Source of the DNA: Planotetraspora phitsanulokensis
GTDB taxonomy: Bacteria > Actinomycetota > Actinomycetes > Streptosporangiales > Streptosporangiaceae
Assembly: GCF_016863295.1 (NCBI RefSeq)
Contig: NZ_BOOP01000028.1
Span: 1-64,000 of the forward strand
Reading direction: 5' to 3'
DNA length: 64,000 nt
The position numbers were made by a program, and so were the translations under genes. Shown in pieces: positions 24,481 through 32,687 of this stretch (position 1 is its first letter; each line of letters begins with the position of its first letter). The notes beneath the pieces are model-generated. The model did not search any database, was not told the DNA's origin, and saw only the letters and a program-made list of their open reading frames with translations.

Positions 24481-26310
24481 GTGTACCCCCCAGCGCAGCG
24501 GCGTCGCCGCGGCTTCGCCCCGTTCATCATCGCGATCGTCGTGGCGGGCGCCCTCATCGTCGGCCTGCGGGCGCTCTTCGGCGGCACGGACGCCGGCGGC
24601 TCGGGAGGCTCATCGAGCTCGGAAGGCTCGGGCACAGGACAGTCGGCCTGCGGCGACGACGGTGTGAAGCTGAACATCGTGGCCTCGAGCGAGAAGGCGG
24701 CGGTCCTGCGCACGATCGCCGACGCCTACAACGGCCGCGAGGCCGCCGGGCGCTGCGCCGAAGTGGTCGTGACCACCAAGGCGTCCGGCGACGCGATGCA
24801 GGCGCTCGCACGCGGCTGGGACACCCGCAGGGACGGCCCGAAGCCGGACGTGTGGACCCCCGCGAGCGCGGGTTGGGTCAGCCTGCTCCAGCAACGGATG
24901 CCCGCCGCGGCGGACAGGGCCGCTCCCGTCCCCGCACAGAACCCCACCATCGCCGCGTCTCCCCTGGTCATCGCCATGCCCAAGCCGATGGCCCAGGCGC
25001 TCGGATGGCCGTCGAAGAAGATCGGCTGGACGCAGATCCTCGATCTGGCCAACGACCCGAAGGGCTGGGCGAAGTACGGGCATCCCGAATGGGGTCCCTT
25101 CCGCCTCGGCAAGACGAACCCGAACTACTCCACATCCGGGCTGAACGCCACGATCGGCGCCTACTTCGCCGCCACGGGGCTGTCGGGGGACCTGACGAAA
25201 CAGGATGTGGCGAACGCGAAGACCCGGAAGTTCATCAGCGGAATGGAACGGTCGATCGTCCACTACGGCGACATCTCGCTCACCTTCCTGTCGAATCTCC
25301 AGCACGCGGACGACGCCGGCACAGCCATGTCGTACATCTCGGCCGTGACCATCGAAGAGAAGTCGGTCTGGGACTACAACCAGGGCAACCCGTCGGGCGA
25401 CCCGAAGACCCTCGGGCAGCACGCCAAGCCGAAGGTCCCGCTCGTGGCGATCTATCCCGCGGAGGGCACGCTCTTCTCCGACCATCCGTACGCCGAGCTG
25501 ACCGGGCTCGACCCCGCCAAGAAGGCCGCGGCCGACGACTTCCTCAAGTACCTGCGGTCGGAGGGCCAGCGCGAGTTCGCGAAGTACGCCTTCCGGTCGT
25601 TCGACGGCAAGGCCGGCGACCTGATCACCGCGGAGAACGGGCTCAACCCCAAGGAGCCCGCCACCACGCTGAGCGTCCCGGCTCCCGCCGTGCTCGACGA
25701 GATCCTCAAGAGCTGGGGCGAGCTGCGCAAGCCGGCCAACGTCCTGATGGTCATCGACACGTCCGGCTCCATGGGCGCGGACGTCCCCGGCACCGGTAAG
25801 AGCAAGCTCGACCTGGCCAAGCAGGCCGCGATCAACGCGTTGTCGCAGTTCGGGCCGAACGACAAGGTCGGCCTGTGGATGTTCTCCCTCAACCAGGACG
25901 GCGCCAAGGACTACCGGGCGCTGGTCCCGGTGAAGAAGCTCGCCAAGGGCGAACTGACGGACCGCATCCGCGACCTGATCCCCAACGGGGGCACGGGCCT
26001 GTACGACACCGCGCTGGCGTCCTACCAGGACGTGATGAGCCGCAGGGGCGACGACACGATCAACGCGGTCGTCCTGCTCACCGACGGCAAGAACGAGGAC
26101 AACAACTCGATCACCCTCGACGACCTCCTCCCCGACCTGCGCACGGAGGCGGGGCAGGACACCGTCCGCCTGTTCACGATCGCGTACGGCGCGGACGCCG
26201 ACCTGGACGTCCTCAAGCAGATCTCGCAGACCACCGACGCCGCCGCCTACGACTCACGTGAACCGGGAAGCATCGATCAGGTGTTCACGGCCGTGATCTC
26301 CAACTTCTGA
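24481..26310 (+). CDS. Membrane-anchored solute-binding / von Willebrand factor A chimera
   Basis: 609 aa. A basic N-terminus is followed by a membrane helix (about 11-32), then a Gly/Ser linker to about 55. Residues about 60-385 look like a type-2 periplasmic binding domain (LNIVASSEKAAVLRTIADAYNG, then KPDVWTPASAGWV). Residues about 418-605 are a vWA domain with an intact MIDAS motif D426-T-S-G-S and LLTDGKNEDNN. The protein is expected outside the membrane, held by the N-terminal helix. The vWA part should bind a metal-dependent protein partner; the ligand is unknown. The GTG start has GGGAGGAAGC upstream. The next gene starts 15 bp later and is probably co-transcribed. Confidence 0.87.
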   Translation: MYPPAQRRRRGFAPFIIAIVVAGALIVGLRALFGGTDAGGSGGSSSSEGSGTGQSACGDDGVKLNIVASSEKAAVLRTIADAYNGREAAGRCAEVVVTTKASGDAMQALARGWDTRRDGPKPDVWTPASAGWVSLLQQRMPAAADRAAPVPAQNPTIAASPLVIAMPKPMAQALGWPSKKIGWTQILDLANDPKGWAKYGHPEWGPFRLGKTNPNYSTSGLNATIGAYFAATGLSGDLTKQDVANAKTRKFISGMERSIVHYGDISLTFLSNLQHADDAGTAMSYISAVTIEEKSVWDYNQGNPSGDPKTLGQHAKPKVPLVAIYPAEGTLFSDHPYAELTGLDPAKKAAADDFLKYLRSEGQREFAKYAFRSFDGKAGDLITAENGLNPKEPATTLSVPAPAVLDEILKSWGELRKPANVLMVIDTSGSMGADVPGTGKSKLDLAKQAAINALSQFGPNDKVGLWMFSLNQDGAKDYRALVPVKKLAKGELTDRIRDLIPNGGTGLYDTALASYQDVMSRRGDDTINAVVLLTDGKNEDNNSITLDDLLPDLRTEAGQDTVRLFTIAYGADADLDVLKQISQTTDAAAYDSREPGSIDQVFTAVISNF

Positions 26311-26325
26311 GCCCGGGAGCCCCCC

Positions 26326-27081
26326 TTGTCCCGCTTCAGTGAGGAACTGCGCGACCCCTGGGGACTGCTCATGGGCGCCACCGCGGGCGGCGCGGCGTGG
26401 GCCGTCAACGTGCACCCGGCCGGGGCCGTCGTCGTGGGCGTGGCCGTGTGGCTGGTCAAGTCGTTCGCGTCGGCGTGGCAGGCGACCGGAGGCGAGAGCC
26501 GTACCGGGCCGGTGGAACCGCCGGTCACGAAGGGCAGCCCGGAGGAGGCGTGGTTACGGCGCGCGGAACGTGCGGCGGACGGCTTCGGCGACCTGGCGGC
26601 CTCCATGCGGGGCCGGATCCTGCTCGACCGGATCGCGTCCATGCGCCCCCAGGTGGACGACACGGTCGCGACGTTGCGCCGGCTGGCCGGGCAGGCGTCC
26701 GTCACCGGCGCGGCGCTCGCCCGCTTCGACCCCGCCTTCCTGCGGGAGGAGCTGGCACGGCTCGAGCGGGCCCGCGCGTCCGCGCCGGCCGACGTGGTGG
26801 GCGACCTGGACCGGTCGATCGCGTCGCTGAAGTCGCAGCGGCAGGTCCACGACCGGTTGTCGGCGACCCGGGCGCAGGTGCTGGCCAGGCTCGAGTCCGG
26901 TGCGATCGACCTCGAGGGCCTGGTCGCGCGGGCGGTCGAGGTGTCGGCGATGACCGCCACCTCCACGGCCGACAGCGGGACCCGCGACCTGGACGACCTC
27001 GTATCCGAACTGGAGCTGACCCGGCAGAGCCTGCACGAGGTCGAGGAGGCCGCCCGCCAGGATCTCGGCCAGACCCCCTGA
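26326..27081 (+). CDS. Membrane-associated coiled-coil protein, partner of the vWA protein
   Basis: 251 aa from a TTG with GGGAG upstream. One or two hydrophobic segments at about 15-45 are followed by a long, mostly alpha-helical charged region with heptad-like leucines (MRPQVDDTVATLRRLAGQ, LREELARLERARA, LDDLVSELELTRQSLHEVEEA). I do not recognise a named family. Its position directly after the solute-binding-vWA gene suggests the two act together at the membrane. Confidence 0.72.
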   Translation: MSRFSEELRDPWGLLMGATAGGAAWAVNVHPAGAVVVGVAVWLVKSFASAWQATGGESRTGPVEPPVTKGSPEEAWLRRAERAADGFGDLAASMRGRILLDRIASMRPQVDDTVATLRRLAGQASVTGAALARFDPAFLREELARLERARASAPADVVGDLDRSIASLKSQRQVHDRLSATRAQVLARLESGAIDLEGLVARAVEVSAMTATSTADSGTRDLDDLVSELELTRQSLHEVEEAARQDLGQTP

Positions 27082-27091
27082 TCTCCCCGGC

Positions 27092-28066
27092 TCAGGCGGC
27101 CAGCAGCCGCTCGAGCTCGGCCGGCCCGGCGTTCGCCCCCGTGCAGACCACGGCCACCTCACGACCGGCGAACTCCTCGCGTACGGCGAGCAGCCCGGCG
27201 AGCGCCGCCGCTCCCGCGCCCTCGGCCAGCGTGTGGGCCTCCGCGAGGAGCATCCGCTGGGCGCGCCGGATGTCGTCGTCGCCGACCAGCAGGAAGTCGG
27301 CCAGCCCCTCCCGCATGACGGCCTGGGTCGTCGCGAAGGCGGAACCGGTCGCCAGGCCGTCCACGACGGTCTCGCACGGCCGGGTGACGAGCTCCTTCGA
27401 CGCCCAGGAGTCGTGGGCTGCCGGCGCCGAGGCCGACTGCACGGCGATCACCCGGCAGCGGGGGGCGAGCGCCCCTGCCACGAGGCACGCGGCGGCCGCG
27501 CCCGTGCCGCTGCCGACGGGGACGAAGACGGCGTCCAGGCCGGGCCGCGCCGCCAGCATCTCGAGGTAGAGCGTGGCCACTCCCGCGATGATGTCCGGCT
27601 CGTCGGCCGGGCTGATCAGGCGTCTGCCCTGGTCGTCGGCCATCGCGCGAGCGTGGTCCGCCGCCTCGACCATGGTGGCGCCCGCGACGGTCACCGTCGC
27701 CCCGAGCGCCTCGACGGCCGCGACCTTGGCCGGATTGGGGTTCTCCGGCATCACGATCGAGCACGCGACGCCGTACAGCCGGGCGGCGTAGGCCACCGAC
27801 TGCGCGTGGTTGCCGGTGGAGTAGGCGACAACTCCTCGCCGCCGATCGGGCATCCGGGCCAGCAGGTTGATCCCCCCGCGTACCTTGAAGGCGCCCGTCG
27901 GCTGCACGTTCTCATGTTTGACGTGGACGCGCGCCCCCACGATCGCGTCGAGGACGGGATAGGACCACATGGGCGTCTCGGGCAGGTGTCCGGCGATCAG
28001 CCGCCGGGCCTCCAGCACGTCGCGAAGCTCTGTCACGGACTCCAGCGTGGCGCTCCTCCATGGCAT
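27092..28066 (-). CDS. Threonine/serine dehydratase-like PLP enzyme (fold type II)
   Basis: 324 aa. Schiff-base Lys61 lies in the diagnostic PTGAFKVRGG. The STGNHAQSVAYAARLYG substrate loop and the phosphate-binding VPVGSGTGAAA near residue 180 follow. The enzyme should deaminate L-threonine or L-serine to the 2-oxo acid, or racemise related hydroxy amino acids. It lacks a C-terminal ACT regulatory domain, so it resembles the catabolic form. ATG 28066 is my start; a GTG nine codons further in is possible and neither has a clear ribosome site. It is divergent from a LysR regulator with a shared operator. Confidence 0.86.
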   Translation of the reverse strand: MPWRSATLESVTELRDVLEARRLIAGHLPETPMWSYPVLDAIVGARVHVKHENVQPTGAFKVRGGINLLARMPDRRRGVVAYSTGNHAQSVAYAARLYGVACSIVMPENPNPAKVAAVEALGATVTVAGATMVEAADHARAMADDQGRRLISPADEPDIIAGVATLYLEMLAARPGLDAVFVPVGSGTGAAAACLVAGALAPRCRVIAVQSASAPAAHDSWASKELVTRPCETVVDGLATGSAFATTQAVMREGLADFLLVGDDDIRRAQRMLLAEAHTLAEGAGAAALAGLLAVREEFAGREVAVVCTGANAGPAELERLLAA

Positions 28067-28079
28067 AGGTCCAACTGAA

Positions 28080-28104
28080 GTCTTCTCATCGACCGATAGA
28101 AGAC
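28080..28104. promoter_or_regulatory. LysR-type operator between dehydratase and LysR genes
   Basis: GTCTTCT (28080-28086) and AGAAGAC (28098-28104) are perfect inverted arms separated by 11 nt, fitting the T-N11-A rule for LysR-family sites. It lies between the two divergent starts at 28066 and 28122. Confidence 0.7.
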
Positions 28105-28121
28105 ATTGATAAGTTGCGCGC

Positions 28122-28994
28122 ATGCTCGACGTCGTGAGGCTGCGGGTCCTGCTCGCCGTGTCGAGGACCGGCTCGGTGACCGCGGCGGCCCGGGAACTCA
28201 ACTACACGCAGCCCTCGGTCAGCCACCACCTCTCCCGGCTGGAGGCGGAGACCGGGGCGAAGCTCGTCCAGCGGGCAGGCCGCGGCATCCGGCTCACCGA
28301 GGCGGGCCGGATGCTGGCGGAACGCGCGGCCGAGATCCTCGGCCGGATCGACTCCGCCTCGGCCGAGTTGGCGGCCCATGTCGGGCTCCGCGCCGGCCGG
28401 GTGCGACTGGCCGCCTTCCCCTCCGCGCTCGGGACCCTCGTCCCCGAGGCGGCTGTACGGCTCGCGCACGATCACCCGGGGCTGGACCTGCGCCTGACCG
28501 AGGCGGAACCGCCCGAGGCGCTGCGCATGTTGCGCGCCGGGGACGTGGACGTTGCGGTGGTCTTCCAGTACGGCCCGGCGGGCGTTTCCTCCGAGGGCTC
28601 GGGCGGTCTTCGGATGACGCCGCTTCTCGACGAGCCGAGCCTCCTCGTCACCCCCGGCGGATCGCCGTCCGCGACTCTGCCGGACCACGCGGAGTCCCGC
28701 TGGATCGCGGGCTGCGACCGATGCCGCGCCCACCTGCTCGATCTGTGCTCCGACTCCGGATTCGAGCCGAGCATCTCGTTCACCACGGACGACTACGTGG
28801 CGGTTCAGGCCATGGTGGCCGCGGGCCTGGGAGTGGCCGTCCTGCCGCGACTGGCCCTGTCTGCGCATCGGCATCCCGGCGTCCAGGTGACCGAGATCCC
28901 CGGGTCGACGCGGCGGGTGTTCGCGGCGACGTACGGCGAACCGCCCGATCCCCCGGCGACCGCGGCGCTGCTCGCCGCCCTCGCGGGCGGCTGA
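28122..28994 (+). CDS. LysR-family transcriptional regulator
   Basis: 290 aa. The N-terminal HTH is LRVLLAVSRTGSVTAAARELNYTQPSVSHHLSRLEAETGAKLVQRAGRGIRLTEAG, and the effector domain begins near residue 90. It probably controls the divergent dehydratase gene, and perhaps the LysE exporter gene 45 bp downstream, through the T-N11-A palindrome at 28080-28104. The effector is likely an amino acid, by context only. Confidence 0.93.
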   Translation: MLDVVRLRVLLAVSRTGSVTAAARELNYTQPSVSHHLSRLEAETGAKLVQRAGRGIRLTEAGRMLAERAAEILGRIDSASAELAAHVGLRAGRVRLAAFPSALGTLVPEAAVRLAHDHPGLDLRLTEAEPPEALRMLRAGDVDVAVVFQYGPAGVSSEGSGGLRMTPLLDEPSLLVTPGGSPSATLPDHAESRWIAGCDRCRAHLLDLCSDSGFEPSISFTTDDYVAVQAMVAAGLGVAVLPRLALSAHRHPGVQVTEIPGSTRRVFAATYGEPPDPPATAALLAALAGG

Positions 28995-29039
28995 AAATCG
29001 GGATGCCCCGGCGGGCGGTTACTTCGTACCATCACGAAC

Positions 29040-29672
29040 ATGCCACCCATGACGACGCTCGCCCTGTTCGCGGCCGCGACCCTCGCACTGCTCCTGGTGC
29101 CGGGCCCCGCAGTGGTCTACATCGTGACCCGCAGCGTCGCCCAAGGCCGCGCGGCGGGGCTGGTGTCCGTGCTCGGAGTGCACGCCGGCTCGGTGGTGCA
29201 CGTGACCGCGGCGGCGCTCGGGATCAGCGCCCTGCTCGCGGCGTCGGCGACGGCGTTCGCGATCGTGAAGTACCTGGGTGCGGCCTATCTGGTCTACCTG
29301 GGGGTCCGCAAGCTGATCAAACGGTCCGCCGAGGAGGAGCCCTTCGAGATGCGGCGGGCGTCCCGGTCCCGGCTGTTCGGTGAGGGGTTCGTCGTCAACG
29401 TGCTCAACCCGAAGACGGCGATCTTCTTTCTGGCCTTCCTGCCGCAGTTCGCCGACCCGTCGCGGGGACCCGTGGCGCCGCAGATCGTGGTGCTGGGGCT
29501 CATCTGGATCGTGCTCGGGATGGTCAGCGACGGCGGGTACGCCCTGCTGTCGTCGGCCCTGGCCGGGAGGCTGCGCGGGTCGGCCCGGGCCCGGCGGCGC
29601 CTGGACGTCGGCAGCGGCGTGGTCTACCTGGGCCTCGGAGCCGTCGCCGCCCTCACCTCCGACTCGGTGTGA
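29040..29672 (+). CDS. LysE/RhtB-family amino acid exporter
   Basis: 210 aa with about five or six membrane helices. Family marks are the N-terminal LLVPGPAVVYIVTRSVAQGRAAGL and the mid-protein FVVNVLNPKTAIFFLAFLPQF. These proteins export amino acids or homoserine-type compounds. Its place after the LysR gene and near the threonine/serine dehydratase suggests a role in overflow of hydroxy amino acids. ATG 29040 or 29049 could be the start. The TGA stop is inside the GTGATCATGCACAAG repeat. Confidence 0.9.
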   Translation: MPPMTTLALFAAATLALLLVPGPAVVYIVTRSVAQGRAAGLVSVLGVHAGSVVHVTAAALGISALLAASATAFAIVKYLGAAYLVYLGVRKLIKRSAEEEPFEMRRASRSRLFGEGFVVNVLNPKTAIFFLAFLPQFADPSRGPVAPQIVVLGLIWIVLGMVSDGGYALLSSALAGRLRGSARARRRLDVGSGVVYLGLGAVAALTSDSV

Positions 29673-29754
29673 TCATGCACAAGCTCAGCATGCCCAGGCA
29701 TGCTGAGCCCGGGCGGCTCGGCACGCCCAGGCCTCACCACTTGTGCATGATCAC
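29669..29754. repeat. Inverted pair of GTGATCATGCACAAG elements between convergent genes
   Basis: GTGATCATGCACAAG at 29669-29683 and its perfect complement CTTGTGCATGATCAC at 29740-29754 face each other. Between them is a second hairpin, CTCAGCATGC / GCATGCTGAG. Both flanking genes end inside the element: the LysE stop is bases 2-4 of the left copy and the CoA-ligase stop is bases 2-4 of the right copy read on minus. It probably works as a bidirectional terminator. Confidence 0.85.
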
Positions 29755-31343
29755 CCCTCGTGTTGGGCGGACTCGGCCACCTGCTTGGCCCATCGGTAGT
29801 CGGCCTTGCCGGCCGGCGACCGGAGCACTTCCTCCACGAAGGCATAGGTACGGGGAACCTTGTACCCCGACAACAACCCCCGGCAGTGGACGTCCAGTTC
29901 CTCCCACGTGGGAGCCGTTCCCTCGTACGGCTGGACCACGGCGGCCACCCGGGACCCCCATCGGTCGTCCGGAATCCCGGTGACGACGGCGTCGAACACC
30001 GACGGGTGCCCCTTCAACACCGCCTCGACCTCCTCGGGGAAGACCTTCTCCCCGCCGGTGTTGATGCACTGCGAGCCACGGCCGAATATCTGGATCGTCC
30101 CGTCTTCCTCCACCATGGCCAGGTCGCCCGTCAGCAGCCACTTGGTGCCGTCGCCGTCCGTCACGAACGTGCGCTCGGTCTTGTCCGGGTCGTTGTAGTA
30201 CCCGAAGGCGATGCGCCCCGACCTCGCGACCATGCCCATCACGCCCGAACCCGGCTCGACGGGCCTGAGCTTCTCGTCCAGTACGGCGATGCCCGCATGG
30301 GCGTTGGGCTGGTACTTGAGCCCGGCCTCCGGCGACGAGCCGGCGACCCCCGACGCCGTGTAGCCCGACTCCGTCGAGCCGAAGCTGTCCATGATCATCG
30401 TGTTCGGGAGCAGCTCCTGCAGCCGCGCCCGTACGGTGCCGCTGAGGATCGCCCCGGTCGAGCTGACGACGACGAGCGACGACAGGTCGTACGCCCCGGT
30501 GGCGATCTCCTCGGCCAGCGGGCGCGCCATCGCGTCGCCGGTGATGTTGATGCTCAGGACCTTCTCGCGTTCGATCGCCCGCAACACCGCGACCGGGTCG
30601 AACTTGCGGACGTAGACCATGGTGGAGCCCATGCACCAGCACAGGAACGTCCCCATCTGCGCCGCGCCGTGCATCAGCGGCGGCGCGGCCATCATGACGA
30701 TCGGGCTGGCGTTGCGCGCCTGCTCGATGACCGCCTCCGGCGTCTCCAGCGGCGCGCCGTACGGGTTGCCGGCGCCGAACGCCATGAACAGGTCCTCGAC
30801 CCGCCACATCACGCCCTTGGGCATGCCGGTGGTCCCGCCGGTGTAGATGATGTAGACGTCCTCGCCGGTCCGCGGTTCGAACCCCCTCGTCGCGGGTTGC
30901 CCTGCCAGCGCCTCGCCGTACGGCACGGCTCCCGGGACGGCGGAGTCGCCGCCGACGGCGACGAGGTGGCGCAGCGCCGGCGCTTCGAGTGAGGCGGCGG
31001 CGACCCTCCCGTCGAACTCGACGTCGAACAGCAGCGCCACGATGTCGGAGTCGCGGTAGAGGTAGACGAGCTCCGCCTCGACGTAGCGGTAGTTCACGTT
31101 GACGGGCACGGCCCGGATCTTCAGCGCCGCCAGCAGGGCGGTGATGTACTCCAGCCCGTTGTAGAGCTGGATCCCGACATGCTGCCCGCGCCGTACGCCC
31201 TGGGCGGCCAGGTGGTGGGCGAGCCGGTTGGCCTGCGCGTCGAGTTCGGCATATGTCATACGGGCGTCGCCGCAGACGACGGCCACCCTGTCCCCGATCG
31301 TGTCCGCGAACCCTTCGAAAAGGTCGGCGTGGTTGAACTCCAT
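29751..31343 (-). CDS. FadD19-like acyl/steroid-CoA ligase
   Basis: 530 aa. AMP-binding enzyme: P-loop-like YTGGTTGMPKGVMW near 168-181, SFGSTESGYTASG near 322, LTGDLAMVEEDGTIQIFGR near 403, and catalytic Lys near the C-terminus in SPAGKADYRWAK. The opening (TIGDRVAVVCGDARMTYAELDAQANRLAHHL) and the close (SGYKVPRTYAFVEEVLRSPAGKADYRWAKQ) recall FadD19, which activates C26 steroid acids for side-chain oxidation. That assignment rests on family memory, not a search. GAGAGAGG lies upstream of ATG 31343. It follows the thiolase-like gene by 33 bp in the same transcription unit. Confidence 0.85.
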   Translation of the reverse strand: MEFNHADLFEGFADTIGDRVAVVCGDARMTYAELDAQANRLAHHLAAQGVRRGQHVGIQLYNGLEYITALLAALKIRAVPVNVNYRYVEAELVYLYRDSDIVALLFDVEFDGRVAAASLEAPALRHLVAVGGDSAVPGAVPYGEALAGQPATRGFEPRTGEDVYIIYTGGTTGMPKGVMWRVEDLFMAFGAGNPYGAPLETPEAVIEQARNASPIVMMAAPPLMHGAAQMGTFLCWCMGSTMVYVRKFDPVAVLRAIEREKVLSINITGDAMARPLAEEIATGAYDLSSLVVVSSTGAILSGTVRARLQELLPNTMIMDSFGSTESGYTASGVAGSSPEAGLKYQPNAHAGIAVLDEKLRPVEPGSGVMGMVARSGRIAFGYYNDPDKTERTFVTDGDGTKWLLTGDLAMVEEDGTIQIFGRGSQCINTGGEKVFPEEVEAVLKGHPSVFDAVVTGIPDDRWGSRVAAVVQPYEGTAPTWEELDVHCRGLLSGYKVPRTYAFVEEVLRSPAGKADYRWAKQVAESAQHEG

Positions 31344-31376
31344 ACGAGTGACCTCTCTCCCGGGAGGGCTGACCGA

Positions 31377-32525
31377 TCAGGGTTTCTGCGCTCCGACGAT
31401 CCACATGGCGAAGAATTGCGCCCCTCCGCCGTAGGCGTGGCCGAGGGCCGTGCGGGCGCCGTCGACCTGATGTTCACCGGCCATGCCTCTCACCTGCAGC
31501 GCCGCCTCCGCGAACCGGATCAGGCCGGAGGCGCCGATGGGGTTGGAGGACAGCACTCCGCCCGAGGCGTTCCACGGGATGTCGCCGTCGAACGCCGTGC
31601 AGCCGGCCTCGGTGAGCTTCCATCCCTCGCCTTCGGCGGCGAAGCCGAGGTTCTCCAGCCACATCGGCTCGTACCAGGAGAAGGGCACGTACACCTCGGC
31701 GACGTCGATCTCCCTGCGCGGATCGGTGATGCCGGCCTGGCGGTAGACGTCGGCCGCGCAGTCCTTGCCGGCCTGCGGACTCACCGTGTCGCGATCGGCC
31801 CGCGCCATCGGCTCGGACCGCATGGCGGTGCCGTGCACCCAGGCGGGCGTCCCGGTCACCTTGTCCTCGGAGGCGAGCACCATCGCGCAGGCGCCGTCCG
31901 ACGACGGGCAGGTCTCGAGGTAGCGGATCGGCTCCCACAACATCGGCGTCGACTCGACCATCTGCCGGTTGATGCCGGGGATCTTCAGATGGGCGTAGGG
32001 GTTCTTCAGGGCGTTCTGCCGGTCCTTGACCGCGACCAGCGTGCCGATGTGGTCGGGCGCGCCCGACCTGCGCATGTACTCGCGGATGTGCGGCGCGAAG
32101 TACCCGCCCGCGCCGACGACGAGCGAGGCGTTGAACGGCAGGTGCGTGGACAGCGCCCAGGTCGCGTTCGACTCCGACTGCTTCTCGAAGGCGACCACGA
32201 GCACGCGGTCGTGCACTCCGCCCTGGATCAGCGACGCGCCGACCAGCGCCGTCGACCCGCCGACCGACCCCGCCGTGTGGACGCGCGTCATCGGCTTGCC
32301 CGCCGCGCCCAGCGCGTCCGCGAGGTACGCCTCGGGCATCATCACGCCCTCGAACAGGTCGGGGGCCTTGCCGATCACGACGGCGTCGATGTCCTTGAAC
32401 GTCAGGCCCGCGTCTTCGAGCGCGCGGAGGGCGGCCTCCCTGACCAGACCGGCGATGGAGACGTCCCGCCGCTTGGTCTGGTAGCGCGTCTGGCCGACGC
32501 CGATCACGGCACAACGGTTACCCAC
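31377..32525 (-). CDS. Thiolase-fold lipid-transfer-like protein (Ltp3-type, putative aldolase)
   Basis: 382 aa. It has the thiolase overall pattern (MGNRCAVIGVGQTRY start, NASGGVLSSNPIGASGLIRFAEAALQVRG close) and the C-terminal ALGHAYGGGAQ region. At the place of the acyl-accepting Cys it shows HTAGSVGGST, i.e. no Cys. Proteins of this type that pair with DUF35 partners (Ltp2, and Ltp3/Ltp4 of sterol degraders) act as side-chain retro-aldolases, not thiolases. Size and order after the second thiolase-like gene match Ltp3. Weak ribosome site. It probably cleaves a C-C bond in an activated branched side chain. Confidence 0.82.
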   Translation of the reverse strand: MGNRCAVIGVGQTRYQTKRRDVSIAGLVREAALRALEDAGLTFKDIDAVVIGKAPDLFEGVMMPEAYLADALGAAGKPMTRVHTAGSVGGSTALVGASLIQGGVHDRVLVVAFEKQSESNATWALSTHLPFNASLVVGAGGYFAPHIREYMRRSGAPDHIGTLVAVKDRQNALKNPYAHLKIPGINRQMVESTPMLWEPIRYLETCPSSDGACAMVLASEDKVTGTPAWVHGTAMRSEPMARADRDTVSPQAGKDCAADVYRQAGITDPRREIDVAEVYVPFSWYEPMWLENLGFAAEGEGWKLTEAGCTAFDGDIPWNASGGVLSSNPIGASGLIRFAEAALQVRGMAGEHQVDGARTALGHAYGGGAQFFAMWIVGAQKP

Positions 32526-32540
32526 GGCAGCACCTCGATT

Positions 32541-32656
32541 GCATGATCACGATCGACGACTTCCCGGCTCAGGGCGTGAATTCACGAACTTGTGCATGAT
32601 CACGCCAGGGGTTTTCGCAGGTGGGCGGCCCTGATCACGAACCTGTGCATGATCAC
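32541..32656. repeat. GTGATCATGC intergenic repeat: three copies on minus at 53-nt spacing
   Basis: Read on minus, heads begin at 32656, 32603 and 32550, each exactly 53 nt apart. The first is a full unit with AGGG at 25-28 and CACCTGCG at 34-41, as at 20564 and 20617. The second keeps only the head GTGATCATGCACAAGTTCGTG. The third is cut after GTGATCATGC. The array fills the gap between the two thiolase-like genes. Confidence 0.85.
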
Positions 32657-32687
32657 GGCCAAGGGCGGGGGGCGGGGGCATGAGCGG

